From positions 1 through 64,000 of the forward strand of contig JAKLJX010000024.1 in NCBI GenBank assembly GCA_023150945.1: a stretch of DNA of 64,000 nucleotides, read 5' to 3'. The notes beneath the pieces are model-generated. The model saw nothing but the letters and a program-made list of their open reading frames with translations. It searched no databases and had not been told where the DNA came from. Positions 24,320-32,575 of the stretch are shown here, piece after piece. This DNA is from a bacterium. Lineage in GTDB: Bacteria; Zhuqueibacterota; Zhuqueibacteria; Zhuqueibacterales; Zhuqueibacteraceae. How positions within the stretch are numbered: the first letter of the stretch is position 1; every line of letters starts with the position of its first letter. A program made the translations under genes and the position numbers.

Positions 24320-27300
24320 TTATTTCACCAAAGCCATCTTGCGCGTCATGTTGAAGTCGCCGGCTTGCAACTGGAAGAGATAGACGCCGGCGCTCAACGT
24401 TTTGCCGCGGCTGTCCTGGCCATCCCAAGTTATCCGGTAGACGCCAGGCTCTTGCACTTTCTGCACCAGCGTGCGGACTTCCTGGCCCAAGGCGTTGAAG
24501 ACTTTCAGCGTGACAGCCACCCGAACGGGAAGTTGATACTGAATCATCGTTTCCGGATTGAAGGGATTGGGATAGTTCTGCTGCAAGGCAAACGTCACCG
24601 GCAAGGCTGCGGCTTCATCGACCTGAGTGGGCGTGGCCGGCAGATTGATGTTCACATTGCTGACACTGGCACCATTGCCCAACGTGAGGCTGACAGCATT
24701 GTGTTCATCCGTGCCGCCAAAATAGGCCGTGCCGCCGGGGCCGGAACTCAGCAACTTGTATTCACCGGCCGGCACTTCCTCCAGGGCAAACGCGCCGTTG
24801 GCATCGGCAACCGCGGAAGCAATCGTGACGCCGTTGGCCAGGGCATAGACCGCGGCGTGGCCTTCACCGAGGCCGGAATTGCCGCGCGTCACCCGGCCGG
24901 CAATGCGGTACGGTCCGCGTTGTCCGGCTGCCAGGCTGAAATTGATGCCGCCGGTTTCCGCTCCTTCTTCAACCACAACCGGCGTGGCCTCCCGCCACTG
25001 GCGCGCGTTGTCATAGAACTCCAGCACAAAGTGGCGTGCCCACGCCAGCACGATGTACTTGCCCGGCGGCAGCCCAGGCAGAGTGTATTCGCCCAGGGCA
25101 TCAGTCAATGCGAACACAGCGGCTCCCGGAGTGGTGGGGATGGCCAGGACCGCGGCATGCGCAAGCGGGCTGCCTTCTGCCTCGGCCGTCACAGTGCCGC
25201 TCAAGGCGCCGCGACGGCTGCCGAGTTTTTCCAATTTGAAATCAATGCCGCTGGTTTCATTGGGCGCGGTCACAGAAACCGGCGTGGCATTTTCGCGCGA
25301 GGCGGCGCCGTCATAGAACATCGGTTTGAAGCCTTTGGCTTCCACATAGACCACATACTCAGCCGTGCGCAAGCCCGGCACGCGATAGCTGCCCTGGCGA
25401 TCGGTTTGACCACTCGCGGCCCAATCGCTGCCCAGCATCCAAACGTGCACGGCCGCGCCGGGAATCGTGGTTCCATCGGCGCTGGCCACCACCCGTCCCG
25501 TGATCGCACCGCCTTGTTCCAGGGTGAAATCAATGCCGGCGACTTCGCCGCTTTCGGGAATCTCGAGAGCAGTCGCCTTCTCGAGCGAGGGGGCTTCCTG
25601 CCAGAACTCATTAAGGTAGCCGCGCGCTTCTGCCATCACAAAATACTTTCCGCCCGGCAATCCTTCGAGGCGATACACACCGTTCGAGTCCGTGCGCGCA
25701 GCGTGCGGCCCGTTCAGATGCCCGGGATCGGTTGACGGGTGCGGGGCAAAGCGCTCACGGAACGCCAACACCACCGCGCCGACCAGCGGATCACCCGTGA
25801 GCTGATCCGTAACCCTGCCGGTTATGCGGCTGAACGGATCGAGCTCGAAATTGATGCCCGCGGTGTGCTTGCCCTCTTCGACGGCCACGGGCGTGGCCTG
25901 GCTGCGCTCACGCACGCCGTCATAAAACTCGAGATAATAGCCGCGCGCTTCCGCCATGACAAGATAAGAGCCGGGCGGCACGCCGACGAGATAGTTGCCG
26001 TTGTCGTCGGTGATTGCCGTGCGGACGACAAGCTCGGGCCGCGGGCCGCGGCTGGCATGAATCGTGACCAGGGCTTTCGCCAGCGGCGCGCTGCTGACCG
26101 CGTCCAATACCTGGCCGCGAATCGCGCTGGCTGTGGCCAAAGCCAGATCAATTCCAGAAATCGTTGCCGGCGGTGTGACTGCTACCAGCTTGGCTTCGAG
26201 CAAACTGCCGGCGTTGTCGTAGAATTCGCCGCGGTAACCGGCGGCCTCGGCGAAGACGGCGTAGGAACCCGGCGGCAGGTTCTCGATCAGGTAGCCGCCT
26301 TGTTCATTCGTCACGGCATGATGCCTGAGGTCGGGTCGCACCACGCGCGTAGCGAAGACATGCGCGCCGGCGAGCGGTGTGCCACCTTCGTCTGCGGTAA
26401 TGAGACCGGCAATGGCGGCGCCGCGGCTCAGACTGAAATCAATTCCACTGGCCGTGTCGTGCGCTGCGAGCTGCACCGGCTTGGCTTCCACAAACTGATC
26501 GGCGTTGTCATAGAACTCCGGCAGAAAACCGCGCGCTTGGGCTTTCACCACATAAATCCCCGGCATGAGATCGCCGATGAAATAACTGCCATCCTCGGCA
26601 ATGGGCGCCTCGCCCCGCCAGGGTGAATCTGCCACACGCTCCGCCCACACCACGCCGAAAAGCGGGGCCGTGCCGTCCTCCGCCTCGACTTTGCCGGTGA
26701 TTGCCGAAGTTGGCCGCGCCGCCACAATCACTTTGGCAGCGCCTTGCAACACACCCGCGCTGGTCTCAACCAAGGCCAAAACCTCGCCACGCCGGAACTC
26801 GCGGCCGGCCGTGAAGATGCCATTTTCGTCGATCTTGCCCAACTCCGGCGGCCGAACTTCCCAGCGAATCCGGTTGATCGCAATCGGCTCGCCGTTGGGT
26901 CCGAGCGCAATAGCTGCGAACTTCTGCTGCTCGCCGGGCGGCACCACCGCACTCTCCGGGCGAATCACGACGCGCAACCGCGGCGGCGGCTCCTGCCGGC
27001 CGATCTTGACCTGTGCCCGGCCCATGAACAACATGTTCCAACCTTCGGCTTTCGCTTCGGCGATCACGACGCCCACACCGGCATTGCGGCCGGCCATGAA
27101 AAATCCATCTTCGGTGATCTTGCCCAGGGAATCCGGTTCGACGCGCCAGCGCAAACTGGCAATGCGAATGTGCTGGCCGGAGGCATCAAACAACGCGGCT
27201 TCGAAGCGCTGGCCTTGGCCGGATTGCAAGCTTACTTCGGGAGGGGTAACGATGAGGGTGGGTTCTCGCTGCGCCAGGGCGCAGGTCACCATCCCCACAA

Positions 27301-27334
27301 GCAAAAGCAATACAGCGTGGCGTAATGCTCTCAT
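24320..27334 (-). CDS. Secreted multi-repeat carboxypeptidase-regulatory protein with sorting domain
   Basis: A 1004-residue exported protein. ATG 27334 has AAGGAG upstream and a signal peptide ending CALAQ. Two Ig-like (BIG-type) domains lie at about 20-195. Six tandem carboxypeptidase-regulatory-like beta domains follow, each closing with a motif such as EFYDNAxxxxEATPV and then GIDFxL, plus a seventh incomplete copy (about 790-880). The last 90 residues form a QNYPNPF-type FlgD-like domain, a type A sorting signal of T9SS. The repeats are similar enough that internal duplication is clear. The protein is probably displayed or released. No enzyme domain is visible, so it is likely structural or adhesive. 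Confidence 0.85.
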   Translation of the reverse strand: MRALRHAVLLLLVGMVTCALAQREPTLIVTPPEVSLQSGQGQRFEAALFDASGQHIRIASLRWRVEPDSLGKITEDGFFMAGRNAGVGVVIAEAKAEGWNMLFMGRAQVKIGRQEPPPRLRVVIRPESAVVPPGEQQKFAAIALGPNGEPIAINRIRWEVRPPELGKIDENGIFTAGREFRRGEVLALVETSAGVLQGAAKVIVAARPTSAITGKVEAEDGTAPLFGVVWAERVADSPWRGEAPIAEDGSYFIGDLMPGIYVVKAQARGFLPEFYDNADQFVEAKPVQLAAHDTASGIDFSLSRGAAIAGLITADEGGTPLAGAHVFATRVVRPDLRHHAVTNEQGGYLIENLPPGSYAVFAEAAGYRGEFYDNAGSLLEAKLVAVTPPATISGIDLALATASAIRGQVLDAVSSAPLAKALVTIHASRGPRPELVVRTAITDDNGNYLVGVPPGSYLVMAEARGYYLEFYDGVRERSQATPVAVEEGKHTAGINFELDPFSRITGRVTDQLTGDPLVGAVVLAFRERFAPHPSTDPGHLNGPHAARTDSNGVYRLEGLPGGKYFVMAEARGYLNEFWQEAPSLEKATALEIPESGEVAGIDFTLEQGGAITGRVVASADGTTIPGAAVHVWMLGSDWAASGQTDRQGSYRVPGLRTAEYVVYVEAKGFKPMFYDGAASRENATPVSVTAPNETSGIDFKLEKLGSRRGALSGTVTAEAEGSPLAHAAVLAIPTTPGAAVFALTDALGEYTLPGLPPGKYIVLAWARHFVLEFYDNARQWREATPVVVEEGAETGGINFSLAAGQRGPYRIAGRVTRGNSGLGEGHAAVYALANGVTIASAVADANGAFALEEVPAGEYKLLSSGPGGTAYFGGTDEHNAVSLTLGNGASVSNVNINLPATPTQVDEAAALPVTFALQQNYPNPFNPETMIQYQLPVRVAVTLKVFNALGQEVRTLVQKVQEPGVYRITWDGQDSRGKTLSAGVYLFQLQAGDFNMTRKMALVK

Positions 27335-27700
27335 GATGAACTCCTTGTAAGGAATACAGAAATAGGGTTGAATGTTGGTCACTCCACCGTGCGGCAGCGG
27401 CTCGAGCTTCGTGCCGCGCCACGTTTTTCCACCACCCACACATTCTCCCTAAATTGCATTCACCTCCTTGTTTCGTCCGTTTTCCTGGGAATTGAATTCT
27501 GCATTAGGTTCGGCCAGACCTTGATGGATTTGTCTCTGCAGGCTTGCCCTGCAGAGGGCATTGGTCAAGTTGCGGATATGCGGTTGAGTACTTCACCAGC
27601 TCCCCTTGAATTCGCTGGAGAAATCATATGAATGTCACTGCCAGAGAGTGATCCCAAAAAGCAAAACAAAAGCATGGGCGTGAAGAGTTGGGCCTTTGCC
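27335..27700. other. 366-bp spacer upstream of the multi-repeat gene
   Basis: This is the presumed leader and promoter region of the minus-strand gene at 27334. It contains a short open frame (27379-27459) with a strong ribosome site, described separately. No other gene is seen. Confidence 0.5.
27379..27459 (-). CDS. Possible 26-residue leader peptide
   Basis: Upstream of the multi-repeat gene, a perfect AAGGAGGTGA abuts an ATG (27459) that opens 26 codons ending in TGA (27379). The product is basic and has no signal peptide. The spacing of three bases between AGGAGG and ATG is short. It may be a leader ORF, or just a strong ribosome site left by chance. Confidence is low. Confidence 0.25.
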   Translation of the reverse strand: MQFRENVWVVEKRGAARSSSRCRTVE

Positions 27701-29236
27701 CTACTCGGCGAGCTTCAGCGCTTCCCGCAACAATTCGAAAGCCAGCGCCGCAGTTTCTCCTGCGACATGAAGCTGGCCGGCATCATAAGCCGTCTGGGCG
27801 CGCCGCCGCAGCTCCGTGCCTTGATCCACCAGAATCCGCGCAAAGCCGGATTCATCACCTTGCAGGTTGCGGCTCACTTCGTTCAACGTGGCCTCCAGCT
27901 CCTGTAGACGCTGGCGCAAGGCCTCTTGATTCGGCGCCGCGGCAGTCGTGTTTTGCAGCAGTGTCTCTGCTTGCAGCAGGAACTTCTCCGCGACGCGCAC
28001 CATCAGTCGGAATGCGGCCACCGAGCGCAAGGTGTGCTGCGGCCGCTGGCAGATTCTTTCCGCCGTTGCCGTCGCGCGGCGGGCAAGCTCCAGCATGGAA
28101 CGCGCCTCGTCATTCGAAGAAGCCTCGATTTCTGTGGCGACGGTTTCCAAATCGTCCTGCAACTGCGCCACTTCAGCTTCGCACTGTTTCACAAAGTCCG
28201 TGGCCGGGACGTTGCCGCTGCGCGTTGCCAAGGCCACCAAATTGCGGCCGCTTTCGATAAAACGGCCGGCTTGATGAAAACGCTGTTGATCAAGGGCCTC
28301 TTCGGCCTCGCGGCTGAGTTTGCGCGCCTGGTCGAGCAGCACTGCCGCACCGGGCCTGGAACTCGCTGTCACGATGCCGCCTTCTGCGCTGGCCAGCGCA
28401 TCACGCAGCTTGTTCAGTTCACTGCGCAGCCGGTCACCATCGGCTGCTGCGGCCACGGCTGGGCACAAATCAATGACGCGCAGGAACAAGCGCGTGGCGC
28501 CGTTGAAAAATTTCTCCGCGCGCAGATACTCGCCGCGGCGAAAAGCCTCCTCCGCCAGACGACTTTGCTTGAGGCCTTGCTCATAGACCTGCCGCGCCAT
28601 GGGCCGCCGGCACTGCTGCAATCCTTCCTGCGCCCGCTGTGCCAGCTCCGCGAGATATTGGCGCGCGCGTTCGGCGCGCTCGCCGGGTGGACTCGCGACG
28701 GTCGAGCCTTGCACCAACCGCAAAGCGCGCTCGAGCAAGGCAATGGCGAGGCGGTATTGTTCCACCCCGCGAACGCTGCGATCCAGCAGGGCCCGTTCGC
28801 CGAGCTGCTGGTTCTTGCGCGCCTCCTGCACCAAGCGCTCGGCCTCGCGATTGCCGCTGCCGATCACCTCACTCTCAGCCCGCCGCATAAGCTCATCGAG
28901 TTGTGTGCGCAATCGCTGGATCGGCACGCGCAAGGCCAGCTCCATCGCTGCCTCGGCTAGGCGGCGCGCTTCGATCATGCGTGAATTGGCTTCTCGCCAC
29001 CGGCGCTCACCAAAAGCTTGTTCGGCTCTCTGGCGTTGCGTCTCGGCCTCAGCAAGCAGCTTACGGGCCTCTTCACCGCCAAAAGTCTGCACCACCTCGG
29101 CCGCGGTTTCAAGCAGGGCCTTGAGCCTTTCCAACTCACCGCGCAACCCCAATTCGCTTTGCGCCAAAGCCGCCCCCGCCAAGGAAGCGATGAGCAGCAG
29201 TGAAATCAACCAATGTTTTCTTGAGAATCGGGACAT
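27701..29236 (-). CDS. Exported coiled-coil protein of unknown function
   Basis: A 511-residue protein. The N-terminus is a clear signal peptide (KHWLISLLLIASLAGAALAQ). The mature part is almost wholly charged and helical, with repeated E/R/A/L heptads, for example GEEARKLLAEAE near residue 53, an 'AERARQYLAELAQRAQE' segment near 190, and similar helices to the end. It resembles tetratricopeptide-like or spectrin-like periplasmic helix bundles, but no named domain can be assigned. The gene ends about 370 bp upstream of the next minus-strand gene, and its ATG has only a weak AAGG site upstream. It could shape the envelope or bind a partner; no function is assigned. Confidence 0.7.
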   Translation of the reverse strand: MSRFSRKHWLISLLLIASLAGAALAQSELGLRGELERLKALLETAAEVVQTFGGEEARKLLAEAETQRQRAEQAFGERRWREANSRMIEARRLAEAAMELALRVPIQRLRTQLDELMRRAESEVIGSGNREAERLVQEARKNQQLGERALLDRSVRGVEQYRLAIALLERALRLVQGSTVASPPGERAERARQYLAELAQRAQEGLQQCRRPMARQVYEQGLKQSRLAEEAFRRGEYLRAEKFFNGATRLFLRVIDLCPAVAAAADGDRLRSELNKLRDALASAEGGIVTASSRPGAAVLLDQARKLSREAEEALDQQRFHQAGRFIESGRNLVALATRSGNVPATDFVKQCEAEVAQLQDDLETVATEIEASSNDEARSMLELARRATATAERICQRPQHTLRSVAAFRLMVRVAEKFLLQAETLLQNTTAAAPNQEALRQRLQELEATLNEVSRNLQGDESGFARILVDQGTELRRRAQTAYDAGQLHVAGETAALAFELLREALKLAE

Positions 29237-29667
29237 GGGCAGACCTTGAGAGCCAGTTTACCAACCGCTCTGCGTGCAATGGCTGTGCCGCTTTGGAGTG
29301 AGTTGAAATTGGCTGATCAAGCGCATTGATTTGCAAAGAGATAACGGGTGAAGAGGATTCAGACCCGGCGTGCTTTCCTGCCAGGTGTACCCTGTTGAAC
29401 ACAGGACCATGCACCTGAGGGGCCAAGCGAGGAAGGTCGCATTGGGAAGAAATTCAACCTGCGTCTCGCCAGCCTCGCCGGTTGGAAATCTGACAAAATA
29501 CCAACGCCGCCAGAGAAGATGATAACTATGCGCCATTACACGCCCATCGGCACTTGCGGTAGCGAATCCGCTCAACCCGGCAGTAGTTCTTTGTACCGTA
29601 CGCATGAAGCGCTTGGGCGCGAATCCGCAGCCGTGGCTCTGACTTCAGTTTTGCGAGAATTCATCCA
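29237..29667. other. 431-bp spacer between the coiled-coil gene and the alcohol dehydrogenase gene
   Basis: No convincing gene was seen on either strand. The promoter of the coiled-coil gene should be here, but no clear -35/-10 pair was found. Confidence 0.45.
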
Positions 29668-30801
29668 CTAAAGCGCGGCCTCATACAAGGCGCGCAAATT
29701 CTCCCTGGTTACCGGCCGCGGATTGAGACGATGCGAGGCATCCTCGAAGGCTTGCTCGACCAGCGCGGGAATCTGCTCGGCTTTCACTCCCACGGCTGAG
29801 AGCTTTTCCGGAATGCCGGCGAATTTGTTGAGGCGTCTGATGGTAAGGGCGGCCGTCTCGTCTCTCCTGGCCTCCAGGGCAACGGCAATCTCGGCAAGCC
29901 GCTCCGGCGCCGCGTTCTGATTGAACTCCAGCACGTGCGGCAGCATGATCGCGTTCGCCAGTCCGTGAGGCAGGCCCGCGAGGGCGGAAAGCGGATGCGC
30001 CAGCGCGTGGCACACGCCCAAGCCCTTCTGCAACGCCACCGCGCCCATCAGGGCTGCCATCATCATGTCGGTGCGCGCCCGCACGTCGTCGCCGTAGTGC
30101 ACCGCGCGCAACAGGCTGCCGGCAATCAAGCGTATGCCCTGCAACGCAATGCCGTCGCACAGGGGATGATAACCGCGGGCAACAAAGGCCTCGAGGCAGT
30201 GCGTGAGCGCGTCCATGCCGGTGGCGGCGGAGATGTGCGGCGGCAGCCGGAGCGTCAGCTCCGGGTCGCAGATCGCCAGGCGCGGCATGAGATGCGGCGA
30301 GAATATCACCGTCTTGCGCTGCGTGGCGTTGAGCGTGATCACCGCGCTGCGGCCGGCCTCACTGCCGCTGCCGGCGGTGGTGGGAATGGCGAGCAGGGGC
30401 GGCAACGATGGCCGCACGTGCCGCCAGCCTTCGAGCTTTTCGTCGTATTGCGCCAACGGCGGCGGATGCGTGGCGAGCAGGCCAATGGCTTTGGCGGCAT
30501 CCAGCGGCGAGCCGCCACCCAAGCCGATGATCATGTCGCATTTCTCCTGCTGAAAACGCGCGACCCCGGCCCAGAGGTTGTCCTCTATCGGATTCGAGAC
30601 GACTTCATCGAACACGCTGAACTCCAGCCCGGCTTTTTTGAGCGGTACCGTGACTTGTTTGATGATGCCGCTCGCGACCAGACCCTTGTCCGTCACGATC
30701 AGCGGCCGTACGCCGCCCAGCTCGGTGAGCGCCGCTTCGAACTGGCCGATCGCGCCCGGCCCGAAGATGATTTTGGTGGGAAAGGAGAAGGTGGTGATCA
30801 T
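29668..30801 (-). CDS. Iron-containing alcohol dehydrogenase
   Basis: A 377-residue group III (Fe-dependent) alcohol dehydrogenase. It oxidises or reduces alcohols/aldehydes with NAD(P). The N-terminal Rossmann-like half shows FGPGAIGQ and the nucleotide loop GLGGGSPLDAAKA. The metal site is kept: the AICDPELT region, MDALTHCLEAF with its Asp and His, and CHALAHPL and LPHG with two further histidines. ATG 30801 begins MITTFSFPT, the expected family N-terminus; the upstream in-frame start at 30912 adds unrelated residues. The ribosome site is weak. Substrate is not predictable. It stands alone with repeat R1 upstream. Confidence 0.93.
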   Translation of the reverse strand: MITTFSFPTKIIFGPGAIGQFEAALTELGGVRPLIVTDKGLVASGIIKQVTVPLKKAGLEFSVFDEVVSNPIEDNLWAGVARFQQEKCDMIIGLGGGSPLDAAKAIGLLATHPPPLAQYDEKLEGWRHVRPSLPPLLAIPTTAGSGSEAGRSAVITLNATQRKTVIFSPHLMPRLAICDPELTLRLPPHISAATGMDALTHCLEAFVARGYHPLCDGIALQGIRLIAGSLLRAVHYGDDVRARTDMMMAALMGAVALQKGLGVCHALAHPLSALAGLPHGLANAIMLPHVLEFNQNAAPERLAEIAVALEARRDETAALTIRRLNKFAGIPEKLSAVGVKAEQIPALVEQAFEDASHRLNPRPVTRENLRALYEAAL

Positions 30802-31142
30802 GGCTATTGCTTGATTTGAACACGCTTTACGCTTGCGCGCAGTTTTTTTTAGTCTCTTTGGAGTGAACTCGTTGCTTTGAATGCAATGTTTCCCTCCAGC
30901 AGATAGAAACAACCCAACTGATAAAAAGCTTCTTCATCTGCTCGGTGCATTTCCAACTGTTGGCGATTTCTTTTGAGTTGCGGTTTATCCGCCCTAAAGT
31001 GGTGTCAATCCCAAAGTACTCCAACCGCGGCTGAGCAGAGGTTTCAAAAAGCTCAAGGGGCGGGCAAGCTTCCAGGATTTTGATGCAACGGCCAAGCCGT
31101 TGCAGGAACCTCTTTTCTGAGATTCGCGATTTCGGACGGACT
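30802..31142. other. 341-bp spacer holding repeat R1
   Basis: Between the alcohol dehydrogenase start and the porV-like stop. The right part is repeat R1 (31001-31137); the left part has no recognised feature. Confidence 0.6.
31001..31137 (+). repeat. Dispersed repeat copy R1
   Basis: About 137 bp. Shared modules with R2 and R3: an opening GTGTC..., a CGGCTGAGC block, a palindromic block GCAACGGCcaaGCCGTTGC and a closing GCGATTTCGGAC. The copy ends six bases before the stop codon of the porV-like gene. Confidence 0.75.
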
Positions 31143-32186
31143 CTAAAGCTCCAGCCCCAATGCGATGGTGATGACGTTCGTATCGAGCTGGCGGTAGTCA
31201 GTAAGGCCTTTGCCGTAGTGCAAGGACAGGTCGATTGGCACTCCGACTTTAATCTTGCGGGGTGTGTGGAATCCCAAGCCATAGGTGAACCCGTCGATCT
31301 TGGCGCGCTCACTGACGTCAGCGAAATCGAAGTTGTAGCCCAGGCGACTATAAAGGTGATTCAAGAACTGCAGCTCAACGCCGAGGCCCAAATGATTCCA
31401 ACGGCTGTACCTCTCTTCGTCGCGCAGACTTCTCTGGTACTCGAGTGTGGCCATCACGCCGACATTAGCTTCCGGCCGCGGCACGGTGCCGGCCGAGAGG
31501 CCGGAACGCAGCAACCTGATGGGCGCACCCAGCGAATACATTCCATGCTTCAGCTCCTCTCCCAAGTTGCTGACCGAGACCGCCAGGGCATACCGGGCTT
31601 TTTCTGTGTCGAGGCGATATCTCATACCGGCATCCACCAGAAAGCTGTGCGCATTCAAGCCGGGTAGGTAGATTTCCAGGTATTTCGTGTTCAAGCCAAG
31701 GGCAATCATGCTTTGCTTGAAACCGAGTCTGGCGGCGCCGGAGAGTTGCGCTTCCCGCACGCCGATTCTTTCTTCCCCAACGGCATTGCCGAACCTGTCG
31801 GTGAGCTCGATCGTACCCAGATTCAGATTGAAGAAATGCGCGCCCAACGTGATGCTCTCACTGACCGGCAAGCCAAGGGCAAACGCCTCCTGATTGAAGA
31901 GCATGCCGCTGAAGCTGCCGGCGGCCGGAATGTGCGAATAGGCGACGGTGAGATCATCCAGCCGCAACCCGGCGGGATTGGTGTAGGTCGCAAACAGCCC
32001 TTCGCGATACGCGGCGCCGGTCAGGCCCAGGGCCATGCCTTGCGCGTCATTGGGCCGCAGAATCTGCGCCAGGTCGGTCAGGCTCAGACTCGGATAATCG
32101 GACTTTGGGAAACCAGGTTGCGCCAGTGCCTGACCTTGCAGAGCGAGTGCCGCCCACAGACAGATCACAACCAAATGCTTTCTCAT
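31143..32186 (-). CDS. PorV/FadL-like outer-membrane beta-barrel
   Basis: A 347-residue exported protein. ATG 32186 gives a signal peptide (VVICLWAALALQGQALAQ); the longer frame upstream reads through repeat R2 and is rejected. The mature part alternates hydrophobic and polar residues and shows the motifs of PorV/PorQ/UPF0164 barrels: 'DAQGMALGLTGAAYREGLFATYTNPAGL' near residue 50, then GxxF and strands such as VGVMATLEYQRSL and the final ITIALGLEL. PorV is the outer-membrane partner that shuttles sorting-domain cargo in T9SS. The window also encodes two proteins with such sorting domains. The T9SS link is inference; FadL-like transport is an alternative. Confidence 0.78.
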   Translation of the reverse strand: MRKHLVVICLWAALALQGQALAQPGFPKSDYPSLSLTDLAQILRPNDAQGMALGLTGAAYREGLFATYTNPAGLRLDDLTVAYSHIPAAGSFSGMLFNQEAFALGLPVSESITLGAHFFNLNLGTIELTDRFGNAVGEERIGVREAQLSGAARLGFKQSMIALGLNTKYLEIYLPGLNAHSFLVDAGMRYRLDTEKARYALAVSVSNLGEELKHGMYSLGAPIRLLRSGLSAGTVPRPEANVGVMATLEYQRSLRDEERYSRWNHLGLGVELQFLNHLYSRLGYNFDFADVSERAKIDGFTYGLGFHTPRKIKVGVPIDLSLHYGKGLTDYRQLDTNVITIALGLEL

Positions 32187-32575
32187 GGCTGAATCTCCCA
32201 GTTTGATTGCCTTGAAGACAGATTGCTGTGAAGCAACCGAGGCGGGCACCCTGGTGGCACCTGTCCAAAATCGCGAACTTTCAAGAAAATGTTCCCGCGA
32301 CGGCTTAGCCGTTGCATGAGACTCTTTGAAGATTCCGCGATACTCGAGAGCTTCGAAGCCTCGGCTCAGCCGAGGTTGGAACACTTTCGGACAGACACCA
32401 GATCTTCAGAACCAGGCAGTTGCAGAACTGCCGTGCCGGCGCTGCGAACGTGCGCAGCACCGGCCCGGCAAAACTGATTGCTGAAAACACCTCTGCGCAA
32501 CACCACAGGCGGAGGCGGATCAGCCGTGTGGCAGGAGAAACGTGCGGGTGCTGAGCGGATAGAGCGCTGCGCGCG
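32187..32575. other. 389-bp spacer holding repeat R2
   Basis: This is the leader region of the porV-like gene and the 3' side of the GH38 gene. It contains repeat R2 (32262-32399) and otherwise no gene. Confidence 0.6.
32262..32399 (-). repeat. Dispersed repeat copy R2
   Basis: About 138 bp, inverted relative to R1 and R3. It carries GCGACGGCTTAGCCGTTGC, a near-perfect palindrome, and CTCGGCTCAGCCGAGG, a second palindrome. R1 and R2 flank the porV-like gene as an inverted pair. Confidence 0.75.
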
